A DNA stretch of 64,000 nt from KBS-96 sp963722585 (GTDB lineage: Bacteria; Acidobacteriota; Terriglobia; Bryobacterales; Bryobacteraceae). A program made the translations under genes and the position numbers. Position 1 is the first letter of the stretch, and each line of letters opens with the position of its first letter. Under the pieces are notes generated by a model. The model saw only the letters and a list, made by a program, of their open reading frames with translations, had not been told where the DNA came from and did no database searches. The DNA lies in NCBI GenBank assembly GCA_963722585.1, contig CAVRNU010000065.1:1-64000 (forward strand). Reading direction: 5' to 3'. Of the stretch, positions 26,509-36,270 are shown in pieces.

Positions 26509-27111
26509 ATGATTCGACGGTCTGTGGAAAAATCAATGGAACCCACGCCGTGCGTGGATGTTACGGGTTTGCTGTGCGCCCTAACGGCAGGCGATCGCGA
26601 AGCGCTCGGACAGCTTGTGCCGGTTCTTTATGAAGACTTACGGCGCATCGCGGATGGGTACATGCGGCGGGAGCGAAGCGATCACACGCTTCAAGCGACT
26701 GCTCTAATCAATGAGGCGTACCTTCGACTGGCCGGTGCTCAGAACGTCCAATGTGAGGGCCGAGTTCATTTTCTTGCATTAGCGGCGCAGACAATGCGCC
26801 ACATCCTGGTGGAGCACGCCCGTTCCCGCAGCTATCTCAAGCGCGGCGGCGGAATGCTGCGGGCGTCGTTAGAGGAAGGCATGATCCTGGCGCCGGATCG
26901 GGATCGAGAGCTACTCGAGCTGGACGATGCGCTGACCGATCTGGCGAAATTCGACGCACGCAAGGCGCAAATTGTCGAAATGCGCTTTTTTGCGGGATTA
27001 AGTGTCGAGGAAACCGCCGCCGCACTCAATGTTTCGTCTCAAACGGTGTCGCGGGATTGGAAGCTGTCGAAATTATGGCTCACTCGCCAGATGACGCCCT
27101 CCAAAAAATAA
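26509..27111 (+). CDS. ECF-type sigma-70 factor (acidobacterial/planctomycete class)
   Basis: An ECF sigma factor; ATG 26509 or ATG 26536 could be the start, giving about 200 or 191 residues. The region 2 equivalent (LLCALTAGDREALGQLVPVL, YEDLRRIADGYMRRERSDHT) and the motif LINEAYLRLAGAQNVQ match the ECF class common in acidobacteria and planctomycetes. Region 4 is IVEMRFFAGLSVEETAAALN with SSQTVSRDWKLSKLWL. This class is typically followed by a protein kinase gene, as here: the kinase start overlaps its 3' end by 34 bases. The kinase is broken, so the sigma factor may have lost its regulator. Confidence 0.88.
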   Translation: MIRRSVEKSMEPTPCVDVTGLLCALTAGDREALGQLVPVLYEDLRRIADGYMRRERSDHTLQATALINEAYLRLAGAQNVQCEGRVHFLALAAQTMRHILVEHARSRSYLKRGGGMLRASLEEGMILAPDRDRELLELDDALTDLAKFDARKAQIVEMRFFAGLSVEETAAALNVSSQTVSRDWKLSKLWLTRQMTPSKK

Positions 27112-27795
27112 GTAAGGATCGATGGCGCTGCATCGACGGCCTGGTTCACGCCGCGCTCGAATACGAACCCACCGAACGGGCTGCTTTTCTAGAAGACGCC
27201 TGTTCGGGTGAGGACGAACTACGCGCCGAGGTCGAGTCGCTGCTTGCTTGCGACGGACGCGAACACCGATTGTTTGGGGCAGGCGCCTGGCCGGCGGCCA
27301 ACTTGATGATGGGCTCACAATCCATAGGCTTTCACGCCGGGACGCGGCTCGGCGAAGGTACGCTGGTCGGGCTTCAAGTCGATCGCTTTCTTATTACCGG
27401 CTAGCTCGGCCGTGGCGGGATGGGCGAAGTCTACTCGGCTGAGGACACGATGCTGGGCCGCAACGTCGCTCTCAAGTTTCTGGCTCCTGAATCGTCATCC
27501 GGCAGAGCGGTGGAACAGGTGACGCGGGAAGCAAGAGCCGCCTCGGCGCTAAACCATCCAAACATCGTCACTGTTCACGAGGTGATCCGGCACGCGGAAA
27601 CTCCGATTATCGTGATGGAGCTGATCGAGGGAACCGCATTGCGGGTGCTTTGCGGAAGTCCGCAGCCGTTGGATCAGGATTGTCGAGCTTGGCAGGCAGA
27701 TCGCGCAAGCGCTTGCCGCGGCTCACGCTCATGGCATTATCCATCGCGACATCAAGCCGGAAAACATTCTTGTTCGGCATGACGGCTCTCCATAG
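27078..27795 (+). pseudogene. Ser/Thr protein kinase remnant: nonsense codon, frameshift and 3' truncation
   Basis: The frame starts at ATG 27078 with the helical prefix common to acidobacterial kinases (RWRCIDGLVHAALEYEPTER, AAFLEDACSGEDELRAEVES). It reaches DRFLITG, then an in-frame TAG (27402-27404), and continues LGRGGMGEVYSAEDTMLGRN (glycine-rich loop), VALKFL (catalytic Lys) and the following helices. One extra base near 27675 shifts the frame, which then reads IVELGRQIAQALAAAHAHGI, IHRDIKPENILVRHDGSP and stops at 27795. The rest of the kinase (DFG motif, C-lobe) and any sensor domain are absent. Three independent lesions make this a true pseudogene. From 27796 to 28059 no coding sequence is seen. 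Confidence 0.85.
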
Positions 27796-28059
27796 TTCGA
27801 ATTCATTCCAGTCTCCCTTGCCTCCGATGCCGCTCACCCTGGTAAGCGGGAACGGGACCGCAAAATTCTAATCTGGATTCCGAATAGGTGTTCGTTTGCG
27901 CTCGGGACTTGTTCGTTTCTGGGACAGAGAGCTGCTTGTTTGGCTTTCTGCCATCTCTGCTGCATACCAATGCAATCAGCAACTTAGGTTTGAATGAGGC
28001 CTGGGGGCAAAATTGCTCCGTAAGCGCATCGACCCGAATTCGTCTTCGAGGTGACGGTG

Positions 28060-30495
28060 ATGCATACCTTCCGGCAGGACGTGAGTTTTGCGTTTCGGCA
28101 GTTGGTTAAGAATCCCGGCTTTGCTGCCGCGGCCATCCTATCGCTCGCCCTCGGGATTGGGGCGACAGTTTCCGTCTTTAGCATTATCTATGCGGTGCTG
28201 TTGAACCCATGGCCATACGCCGCGGCCGATCGCATCTGCCAAGTCGATTTGTTAGATAAGGCCGGCAATGACACCGGCCCTGGTCTGACAGGCCCGCAGA
28301 TACGGCAGTTGCGGCAAGCACACGCGATCGAGGACGTAGTTGGGATCAACGACTGGAACCTGACAATTACGGGCAGCGATGTTCCCGAAGATGTAGAAGC
28401 CATTTATCTAACCGGCAACGGATTTCGGTTTCTGGGTGTGCCAGCGATGTTGGGCCGCTATTTTGCGCCTTCGGACGCCCCGGATGGAAAGGAGCCGGAA
28501 CCGGTCGTAGTGCTCAGCTACAAGTTCTGGCAGCGGCATTTCAATGCCGATCCGTCTGTCGTTGGCAAGAGCATTCAGTTTATCCACAAACCCTACATCA
28601 TTCTGGGCGTGCTGCCTCAGCGCTTTACCTGGGAAGATGGCGATGTTTACATTCCGTTCAATCTTTCGACGTCGCAAACCGTCGGCTACGGAATGGTTTT
28701 TAAGCTCAAACCCGGCGTAACGCAAGCAGCGGCAGCGGCGGAATTGCAGCCCCTTTATCAGGAATTTGCGAAAGAAACCCCGAATCGCTTTCCGAAACAA
28801 TACAAGCTCGAAGTGCGAAACATCAGTTACCGTTACTTCCACAGATTGGGGCCCACTCTCTATTTGCTTTTGGGAGCCGTCACGCTGTTGCTGGCCATTG
28901 GCTGCGGGAATGTGTCGATTCTGTTGCTTGCGCGCGGAACTTCGCGGCAACATGAATTTGCCGTACGGTCGGCAGTTGGCGCCAGTGGCTTTCGAATTGT
29001 CCGTCAGTTGCTAACCGAGTCGTTGATGCTGGCCATCACCGGCGCGGGGCTAGGCGTAATTTTGGCCTATCGGAGTCTTGGTTTCATCGTGGCTCGTTTG
29101 CCGGAGTATTCCTTTCCCCATGAGGCAGACTTTCACATCAACATACCCGTTCTGTTGTTCAGTGTAGGACTCGCGATGTTAACAGGCGTTCTTTTTGGCT
29201 TATTTCCGGCGTTGCAGATGGCGCGGCCGGAAATTAACCAGGTAATGCGCTCGAGCACAAGGAACGTAGCAGGAACAGTGCGTGGAAAGCGATTCCACAC
29301 GGGACTGATCGCAGGGCAAATTGCTTTGACGCTGTTGCTGACGACCGCCGCCGGCGCGTCTATCGAAGGATTTGTGCATTTGATGCATGTTCCGCTCGGT
29401 TACGATCCGCATCACGTGATGTCAGTTGGTATTCCGGTGCATGACAACACGTTCACGACCTGGGCCGCGCGAGCAAGTTACTTCGAGCGGCTAAGGGAGA
29501 AAGTGGAAGAAACGCCAGGTGTCGTCTCTACGGGGATATCGACCAACGCGACGCCTCCAGATAATGGCTGGAATTTGCCCTTCGACATTCTCGGCAAGAA
29601 CGCCTTTGAACAGCAAGAGGCCCGCGTGAATTTTGTGGATTCGCGATATTTCACTGTTTTACATATTCCGTTAGCTCGCGGCCGCCTTTGGGACCCGGCG
29701 GAAACGATGCGCGGCGCGACGTTTGCGCTGGTGAATCAAACTCTCGCGCACCGCTACTTTCCAGGGGGCGATATTCTTGGGCATTCGATACGCGTGCCGC
29801 GGCTCACCAATGAACCTCCGTATAATCTCGGGGCTCCAGGCAGCGACCGTTGGCTGCAGATTATCGGCGTCGTAGCAGATGCTCTCGATGACGGTCTGGA
29901 CAAGCCGGTGAAACCCGCCATTTTTGTTCCCTACGCGCTGAGCATGCGTATGTGGACGCAGATACTGGTGCGTGCGCAAGGTGAGCCGCTGGCGCTTCTG
30001 CATACGGTGCGTCAGCAGATCAGCAAGGTGAATCCGGATCAGCAGGCATTCGGGCAAATAAACAACCTGGACACCTGGATCAGGAACGAGCCGGAATGGG
30101 CCAGGGGCCAATTGGTCTCGATTCTATTCGGAGTGTTTTCGGCACTTGCGCTCGCTCTGGCTGCGGCCGGTCTATACAGCGTAGTTTCCTATAGCGTTGT
30201 ACAGCGAACGAATGAAATTGGCATTCGCATGGCGCTCGGAGCACGGCGGCCCGACATTCTCCGTCTGGTGTTCGCGTCCGCTGGCTTGAGCGTTGGACTC
30301 GGCCTTGGTGTTGGGATGGCGCTGAGCTTTGGCTCAAGCCGGCTGATTGCCCGTTGGGTAGAGAACAGCGGGCACGATCCGCTATCGGTAATTGCGGCCT
30401 GCTTGCTGCTGATTGCCGTTGCAACGCTTGCATGCCTGGTACCGGCGCGTCGCGCTTCAGCTGTAGATCCAATGGCGGCGCTCCGCTGCGAGTGA
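28060..30495 (+). CDS. Orphan MacB-like ABC permease (ADOP family), copy 1
   Basis: An 811-residue permease with the FtsX/MacB domain duplicated. ATG 28060 is chosen because gaggtg lies six bases before it. The N-terminal membrane helix (NPGFAAAAILSLALGIGATV), a large periplasmic domain, three central helices (LLLGAVTLLLAIGCGNVSIL), a second periplasmic domain (about 430-660) and three C-terminal helices end in the family signature RRASAVDPMAALR. No ATPase gene is near, as usual in the acidobacterial duplicated orphan permeases. Substrate is unknown; MacB relatives move lipoproteins, peptides or drugs. Unlike copies 3 and 4 it has no PadR gene and no N-terminal cytoplasmic prefix. Confidence 0.85.
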   Translation: MHTFRQDVSFAFRQLVKNPGFAAAAILSLALGIGATVSVFSIIYAVLLNPWPYAAADRICQVDLLDKAGNDTGPGLTGPQIRQLRQAHAIEDVVGINDWNLTITGSDVPEDVEAIYLTGNGFRFLGVPAMLGRYFAPSDAPDGKEPEPVVVLSYKFWQRHFNADPSVVGKSIQFIHKPYIILGVLPQRFTWEDGDVYIPFNLSTSQTVGYGMVFKLKPGVTQAAAAAELQPLYQEFAKETPNRFPKQYKLEVRNISYRYFHRLGPTLYLLLGAVTLLLAIGCGNVSILLLARGTSRQHEFAVRSAVGASGFRIVRQLLTESLMLAITGAGLGVILAYRSLGFIVARLPEYSFPHEADFHINIPVLLFSVGLAMLTGVLFGLFPALQMARPEINQVMRSSTRNVAGTVRGKRFHTGLIAGQIALTLLLTTAAGASIEGFVHLMHVPLGYDPHHVMSVGIPVHDNTFTTWAARASYFERLREKVEETPGVVSTGISTNATPPDNGWNLPFDILGKNAFEQQEARVNFVDSRYFTVLHIPLARGRLWDPAETMRGATFALVNQTLAHRYFPGGDILGHSIRVPRLTNEPPYNLGAPGSDRWLQIIGVVADALDDGLDKPVKPAIFVPYALSMRMWTQILVRAQGEPLALLHTVRQQISKVNPDQQAFGQINNLDTWIRNEPEWARGQLVSILFGVFSALALALAAAGLYSVVSYSVVQRTNEIGIRMALGARRPDILRLVFASAGLSVGLGLGVGMALSFGSSRLIARWVENSGHDPLSVIAACLLLIAVATLACLVPARRASAVDPMAALRCE

Positions 30496-30496
30496 G

Positions 30497-31564
30497 ATGA
30501 CGATGGTTTCGAACAGGATCGGCAAACGGGTTTCTCTCGCTTTATTGGTCTTAGCTAGCTTGGCTCGGGCTGCATCCAACATTCAAACGTTTCCTCTGAG
30601 CGCACAGGCGGTTGGTGCCGTTGTGCGCGTTAAGGAGATGAGCGACCCCAACGAGCTGAGGCTCGTCAACGTGAAGACCGACGCTGTCGAATACCAGGGA
30701 CGCAAGGCAGTGCGACTCACGAAGGATACGGAAAAGGACGGCTTCGCACTCTTGCCGGGCACGGATTTTCAGGACGGCGTCATCGAGGCCGACATTGCAT
30801 TGAAGATCACGACGCCGCCAGGCGTGAGAATGCCCGGCTTTGTTGGCATCGCCTTCAGGGCGCGGCCGGACGCCTCACGCTACGAACTGTTCTATTTGCG
30901 GCCAGGAAACGCGCTCTCCGACGACCAGGCGATGCGGAACCATTCGGTGCAGTACACCTCTGAGCCGGATTATAACTGGTACAAACTGCGCCGGGAGTGG
31001 CCCTGGGTCTATGAGGCTTATGCGGACCTGCAACCAGAGAGGTGGACGAAAGTCAGGATCGAGGTAAAGGGCCGCGCCGCTAAACTTTATTTGAACGGAT
31101 CCGAAAATCCAAGCCTCGTTGTGGACGGCCTAAAGGGCCAGGATCTGCGAGGCGGCGTTGCATTGTGGGGATACCAAGGCGAGGAGGCGTATTTCTCAAA
31201 TATCCGCATCACCAACTCGGCCGCGCTACCGGTGAAGAACGGCGCAGACGCCAGCGGCAAATGGCAGGTAAGGTGCTCGAGCGACGCCGGAATCTTTAAC
31301 GGTACTCTTGAGCTCGCACGCGATGGCAGCCGAGTGACGGGAACGTGGTCGGGCGATCTCGGTAATGCTCGCCCCGTTGCCGGAACTTGGCGCGATGGCT
31401 ACGTCGAGCTCACCTTCAACGGGCACTGGCCGAGCCGCGGCCTTGGCGACGCGACGAACGCTGCCGCGACGCTCGCTGGTTGGATCGACGGCGATTCCGC
31501 AGGCGGACGCATGAAAGTGGAAGGCCGAGCCGCCGGCCGATGGACGGCTACGCGGAAACCGTAG
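30497..31564 (+). CDS. Secreted DUF1080-like (concanavalin-fold) protein
   Basis: A 355-residue exported protein that starts one base after the permease stop, so probably co-transcribed. A signal peptide (KRVSLALLVLASLARA) is followed by a jelly-roll domain resembling DUF1080/3-keto-disaccharide hydrolases: KAVRLTKDTEKDGFALLPG, FVGIAFRARPDASRYELFYL, RWTKVRIEVKGRAAKLYLNG and GGVALWGYQGEEAYFSNIRI. A second small beta-rich domain (about 255-355; GTLELARDGSRVTGTWSGDL) follows. It may bind or degrade carbohydrate in the periplasm. Family placement is by pattern only. Confidence 0.65.
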   Translation: MTMVSNRIGKRVSLALLVLASLARAASNIQTFPLSAQAVGAVVRVKEMSDPNELRLVNVKTDAVEYQGRKAVRLTKDTEKDGFALLPGTDFQDGVIEADIALKITTPPGVRMPGFVGIAFRARPDASRYELFYLRPGNALSDDQAMRNHSVQYTSEPDYNWYKLRREWPWVYEAYADLQPERWTKVRIEVKGRAAKLYLNGSENPSLVVDGLKGQDLRGGVALWGYQGEEAYFSNIRITNSAALPVKNGADASGKWQVRCSSDAGIFNGTLELARDGSRVTGTWSGDLGNARPVAGTWRDGYVELTFNGHWPSRGLGDATNAAATLAGWIDGDSAGGRMKVEGRAAGRWTATRKP

Positions 31565-31574
31565 AGACGTCGGA

Positions 31575-32138
31575 ATGCGGGTAATGAGAAGGATGATGGA
31601 ACATAACCTGGACGAGACAATATCGCTTCTCACTCGCACACCTGCTGTTCTCAATGCGCTTCTCCGCGATCTACCGGAAACGTGGACCTGTCGAAATGAA
31701 GGTGAAAACACTTGGAGCGCGTTCGATGTCGTCGCTCATTTGATTCATGGCGATCGTACTGACTGGATACCGCGGGTGAGGATCGTGCTGCAATTTGGCG
31801 AGACTCGGACGTTTGAGTCCTTTGATCGTTGGGGGCACGTATCAGAGAGTCAAGGTAAGTCGCTCGGTGAGTTATTGGATGAGTTTGCTCGTTTGCGGTC
31901 GGAGGGCCTCGACAAACTGCGTGAATTGAATCTGCGGCCAGAGGACCTCGAGTTGCGTGGAAGACATCCTGCCCTCGGAGTAGTTACTCTGTCAGAACTG
32001 CTGGCGACCTGGGCAGCTCATGACTTAACTCATCTGCACCAAATCTCGAGGATTATGGCCCACCAATACCGGAAGGTGGTAGGTCCGTGGAGCGGATACC
32101 TGGGGGTGCTCCAGTGCGCCGGCCACAGCACTCCTTAA
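31575..32138 (+). CDS. DinB-family putative metal-dependent enzyme
   Basis: A 187-residue four-helix-bundle protein of the DinB/YfiT class. Three conserved His probably bind a metal: one in FDVVAHLIHGD and two in WAAHDLTHLHQISR. ATG at 31593 or 31596 may be the true start because gagaagg lies just upstream, which would shorten the N-terminus by six or seven residues. Members include thiol-dependent transferases for bacillithiol or mycothiol, but the substrate here cannot be told. It starts 10 bp after the preceding gene and may be in the same transcript. Confidence 0.8.
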   Translation: MRVMRRMMEHNLDETISLLTRTPAVLNALLRDLPETWTCRNEGENTWSAFDVVAHLIHGDRTDWIPRVRIVLQFGETRTFESFDRWGHVSESQGKSLGELLDEFARLRSEGLDKLRELNLRPEDLELRGRHPALGVVTLSELLATWAAHDLTHLHQISRIMAHQYRKVVGPWSGYLGVLQCAGHSTP

Positions 32139-32297
32139 GCAACTTCCAGTTGGCCGGGAGTGGACATCGCTGTCCGAAAATGAACAGTCGAGAGCATATA
32201 AGCGCTGGTTACCCTTCCGCAAGCACTTGAAAGCTTAGATCTGAATACATTCCGGAACTCGGACTCCGACGTGCGCGTATTTCCGAATTAACTCGCC

Positions 32298-34844
32298 ATG
32301 CTGAACGCCTCGCAAGACTTCCGCTACGCGCTCCGCCAGTTCCGCCGATCGCCTGTTTTTACGCTCACCGCCATAGTGACTCTGGCTCTGGGCATCGGCG
32401 GTACAACAGCCATTTTTACGCTGGTCCATGCCGTGATGCTGCGCTCGCTGCCGGTGGGCGATCCGGCCAGTCTTTATCGCGTCGGCGACAGTCAGGATTG
32501 CTGCGTGGATGGTGGTCCCCAGGACAATTGGGGCCTGTTTTCCTACGCGCTATACAAGCGGCTGGGCGAGGCCGCGCCCGAGTTCGAGCAACTGGCGGCC
32601 TTCCAGGCATGGACCGGCGAGTTGAGCGTTCGTCACGGTAATCAGGATAGCGTCGCCAAGCCCGTGCACGACGAGTTTGTCACAGGGAACTATTTCTCGA
32701 CGTTCGGCATTCGCTCCTTGGCGGGACGCACCCTCACACCTGACGACGATAAGGCGTCTTCGCCGCCGGTGGCGGTGCTGAGCTACCGGCTCTGGCACGA
32801 GTCATATGGAGGCGATCCATCGATCGTAGGTTCCACGTTCATCGTCGAAGGCCATCCGTTCACCATCGTCGGCATATCCCCTCCTGGCTTCTTCGGCGAA
32901 ACACTGCGCAGCGATCCACCCGATCTCTGGCTGCCGCTGCAACAAGAGCCGCTGATCAACGGGAAGGGCTCTTTGTTGCGGCAAAATACCAGCGCTTGGC
33001 TTCGCGTGATTGGAAGATTGCGGCTCGGAGCAACCACCGCTGGCTTGCCGGCGCGACTCACCGGCGTTCTACGGCGCTGGTTGGCTAACGAAAGCGGGTA
33101 TCCGGCAGAGTTTATGCCAGAAGTGATGCGTCTCCTCCCGAAGCAGCACGTAAACGTAATTCCAGCCGGCGGTGGCGTCGGCGCAATGAAGGACGATTAT
33201 GGAAACAGCCTCAGCATTCTGCTGACCACCTGCGGACTTGTACTGTTGATCGCCTGCGCTAACATCGCAAATCTGCTGCTCGCTCGCGGCGTGGCCCGCC
33301 GCTCCAACACATCGGTGCGGATGGCGCTCGGGGCTTCGCGCGCGCGTTTAATACGGCAATCGCTGACCGAGAGCGTTCTTCTTGGCGTGCTCGGCGGAGT
33401 AGCCGGTATCGCAGTCGCCTATCTTGGCGCTCGCTTCCTCCTGCTTCTGGCGTTTCATAGCGCGCACTTCATACCGATCGACGCGGCTCCGTCAGTGCCG
33501 GTACTCGCGTTTGCTTTCGGATTGTCTCTGTTCACTGGCGTGCTGTTCGGCACTGCGCCGGCGTGGTTCGCCTCGCGCACCGATCCCGCTGAGGCCCTCC
33601 GCGGAGTCAACCGGAGCACCGCCGACAGCACTTCGCTTTCGCAGAAAGCACTGCTCATTCTGCAGGCCGCGCTTTCCGTGGTGCTTCTCGCCGGAGCCGG
33701 CCTGCTTACCAGAAGCTTGAGCAACCTCGAACACCAGGATTTCGGATTTAAGACCGATCACCGCATCAGCGTGGCCGTCCAACCGCTACCAACCTACACA
33801 CAAGACCAGCTCCGCGCCCTTTATCGACGGCTGGAAGACCGGCTCTCGCAAGTTCCCGGCGTAAAGGGCGTGGGCTTAGCCATGTACAGCCCCTTCACAG
33901 GCAATTGGAACGACTTGGTTTATACGGACGCAAGCACAAACGCCAAGCTCGACTTCAACCAGCTTGCTTCGTTGGACAAGGTCAGCGCCGGATATCTCGA
34001 GACTATGGGGCACGAGATTCTACGCGGACGCACGATCACCGAGCAGGACAATGAAACGTCCCGGCCCATTGCCGTCGTGAACGAGACTTTTGCGAAGAAA
34101 TTCTTCCCCGGCAAAGATCCCATCGGCCATCATTTCGGACTCGGTCTACTCGCGTATTCGAAGAGCTACGAGATTGTTGGCATTCTCCGCGACGCCAAGT
34201 ATATCGACCCAGCCCATCCGGCTCGGCCGATGTTTTTCGCGCCGCTGACGCAGCACGTCAATTATAAGGAAGAGCAGATGCAGAAGTTCGAGCTTCGCTC
34301 GCACTTCATCGAAAGCGTGGTGTTGCTAGTCGATAGCAACTCGCAAAATCTCGAACCTGGCATCCGCAAGGCTGTCAGCGATGTCGATCCCGATCTCACT
34401 ATCCTTGGTTTTCAAACCATGCAGCAGCAGGTTGCTGTGAACTTTGATCAGCAGCGCGCTGTGGCAAGTCTCACCGGACTCTTCGGCATTGTGGCTTTGA
34501 TTCTTGCCGCAGTGGGGTTATATGGAGTGACTGCCTATACGGTCGCGCGGCGCACCAGCGAAATCGGCGTGAGAATGGCCCTCGGCGCGGACCGAATGAA
34601 AGTCGTCCAACTGGTGCTGCGCGGCGCCTTCCTGCAAATCGCTATCGGGTTGGCGCTTGGCATTCCAGCAGCGATCGGGGCGGGCAAGCTTCTTGCATCC
34701 CAGTTGTACCAGGTGCGGAGTTGGGACCCGGCAGCGTTGCTAGTTTCCGTCTCGGCGCTCGGCTTCTGCGCCTTCATCGCCACCATTATTCCGGCGCAGC
34801 GCGCCGCATCCATCGATCCCATGAAAGCACTCCGCACGGAATAA
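32298..34844 (+). CDS. Orphan MacB-like ABC permease (ADOP family), copy 2
   Basis: An 848-residue member of the same family as copy 1: first helix FTLTAIVTLALGIGGTTAIF, central block GLVLLIACANIANLLLARGV with ARRSNTSVRMALGASRARLI, second repeat YGVTAYTVARRTSEIGVRMA and the terminal signature RAASIDPMKALRTE. The periplasmic domains match the MacB_PCD type. There is no cytoplasmic prefix, ATPase or PadR immediately upstream. A PadR/S41-protease pair lies convergently downstream, so that pair may instead belong to this locus. Transported substrate unknown. Confidence 0.86.
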   Translation: MLNASQDFRYALRQFRRSPVFTLTAIVTLALGIGGTTAIFTLVHAVMLRSLPVGDPASLYRVGDSQDCCVDGGPQDNWGLFSYALYKRLGEAAPEFEQLAAFQAWTGELSVRHGNQDSVAKPVHDEFVTGNYFSTFGIRSLAGRTLTPDDDKASSPPVAVLSYRLWHESYGGDPSIVGSTFIVEGHPFTIVGISPPGFFGETLRSDPPDLWLPLQQEPLINGKGSLLRQNTSAWLRVIGRLRLGATTAGLPARLTGVLRRWLANESGYPAEFMPEVMRLLPKQHVNVIPAGGGVGAMKDDYGNSLSILLTTCGLVLLIACANIANLLLARGVARRSNTSVRMALGASRARLIRQSLTESVLLGVLGGVAGIAVAYLGARFLLLLAFHSAHFIPIDAAPSVPVLAFAFGLSLFTGVLFGTAPAWFASRTDPAEALRGVNRSTADSTSLSQKALLILQAALSVVLLAGAGLLTRSLSNLEHQDFGFKTDHRISVAVQPLPTYTQDQLRALYRRLEDRLSQVPGVKGVGLAMYSPFTGNWNDLVYTDASTNAKLDFNQLASLDKVSAGYLETMGHEILRGRTITEQDNETSRPIAVVNETFAKKFFPGKDPIGHHFGLGLLAYSKSYEIVGILRDAKYIDPAHPARPMFFAPLTQHVNYKEEQMQKFELRSHFIESVVLLVDSNSQNLEPGIRKAVSDVDPDLTILGFQTMQQQVAVNFDQQRAVASLTGLFGIVALILAAVGLYGVTAYTVARRTSEIGVRMALGADRMKVVQLVLRGAFLQIAIGLALGIPAAIGAGKLLASQLYQVRSWDPAALLVSVSALGFCAFIATIIPAQRAASIDPMKALRTE

Positions 34845-34884
34845 CATCGAGCTGCAAGCTGAAGCGCAAGGGGAATGCGGCATC

Positions 34885-36270
34885 TCATTGGGCATTTGTT
34901 GGGACGCGTTCTGCAAGCCGTTCTGCGGCTGCAAGCGCATCTGCGGCCTTTACTTTTACGTCCGGCGCCACGCCTGTTCCTTCCCAATCGGTCTTCGAAA
35001 AGGGATTGATTGGTTTCAGTTTGGGGATAGCCACACCAAAGTGAGCATCTATACGATAGAAGACGCCGGCATGCGCGCTACCGTGTGTGGTCTCGCCGAC
35101 CACCGTGATTCGTTTCAGCATCTTCAGGTCGTAAGTGAATTGTTCCGCGGCAGAGATAGTGGAAGCTGACGTCAATACGTACACCGGCTTGTCCGCTAAT
35201 CTGTTTCCTGATCGCGGTTGCGTCCAGGAGCGCACAGTCGGATTCGACCTCGGGGAATACAGAAACTCTGGATGATCGAATAGATAGCTGGCAATCAGAG
35301 AGACCATATCGCCAGAACCACCACCGTTGTCTCGCAAATCGAAGATGATTGCATCCACGTGATTCAATGACGACATCGCCGCTGTCGCCCTCGATTGGCA
35401 GATCGAAACATCAGGAAAGGCGTTCAGCTTTACGTAGCCAATGTTATGTTGAAAAACCTTTACTTGTTCGAAAGCGCAATTATTTTGCTCTAATTCCCTC
35501 CGTTCGCGCGCACGCATCTCAGGCGTCGGTTCCCGCGGGCCATCAGGCAGCATCTCTTCGCTATAGACCACCTCCAGGTGCATATCATGGCTCACGTCCC
35601 TGATTTGCCTGGTCAGAATATCGGCGAAAGCCTCGCCATCCACCACTGCGTCGTAGTCCCCTCTCTTCTCATGCGTTAGCAGTGCCTCAGCTATTTGCTG
35701 CGCCATGACCGGATCGAAGTAGTACTGTTTCACATTCTTGATCAGGGCGTCCATCACACGTTGGCGTTCTGCAACGTCCAAGTTTCCGCCATCGGCCGCA
35801 GACCCAGTTGCCTTCGCGTTGTGGGTGAAGTTCCTCGAAAATGGGCTGAGCGCTGCTGAATACACGGACTCTTGCCCTCGAGAGGTAAGAAGCGAAACTC
35901 GTGACGATCCGCTGCCTCCGCGATGTCCAATCGAGAGTGTAATGAGATCGAACGTAACCAGCGAGAGTAATCCAGCCAGGATCAACGATCCAAGACGAGG
36001 CGCTTTGTATCCGAAAACATAGAACGCAGGTATACCGAGTTGCCGAGCCTCCGCTAGGGCGCAGGCGAGAGGATCGGGCGCCCGATGATGCTCGCGTAGA
36101 ACCGAGATTGTTAAATCGCTTAGCAGATCGATCCAGAGGCGGAGCCGCAGACGAGGCCCTGTTTCATCGCGAGAGCGGTCGTGAAAGAGTTGGAGGGCTG
36201 CCTCGCCGTATTTCTCGCGAAAATGGCGGGGATAGAGGCGCAACAAATAGGTGTAGATTTTCTCAGACAT
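34885..36270 (-). CDS. S41-family peptidase with N-terminal membrane-linked prefix domain
   Basis: A 461-residue protein starting at ATG 36270, which overlaps the PadR stop by eight bases. The N-terminal about 85 residues (IYTYLLRLYPRHFREKYGEA, LQLFHDR, RLRLWIDLLSDLTISVLREH) match a cytoplasmic prefix found on acidobacterial permeases and other PadR-linked proteins. One helix (about 108-125) follows, then a TSPc/S41 protease domain with DAIIFDLRDNGGGSGDMVSL, the Ser region VYVLTSASTISAAEQFTYDL and RITVVGETTHGSAHAG. No PDZ domain is obvious. It would be a membrane-anchored periplasmic protease under PadR control, an unusual substitute for the usual permease in such pairs. Confidence 0.8.
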   Translation of the reverse strand: MSEKIYTYLLRLYPRHFREKYGEAALQLFHDRSRDETGPRLRLRLWIDLLSDLTISVLREHHRAPDPLACALAEARQLGIPAFYVFGYKAPRLGSLILAGLLSLVTFDLITLSIGHRGGSGSSRVSLLTSRGQESVYSAALSPFSRNFTHNAKATGSAADGGNLDVAERQRVMDALIKNVKQYYFDPVMAQQIAEALLTHEKRGDYDAVVDGEAFADILTRQIRDVSHDMHLEVVYSEEMLPDGPREPTPEMRARERRELEQNNCAFEQVKVFQHNIGYVKLNAFPDVSICQSRATAAMSSLNHVDAIIFDLRDNGGGSGDMVSLIASYLFDHPEFLYSPRSNPTVRSWTQPRSGNRLADKPVYVLTSASTISAAEQFTYDLKMLKRITVVGETTHGSAHAGVFYRIDAHFGVAIPKLKPINPFSKTDWEGTGVAPDVKVKAADALAAAERLAERVPTNAQ

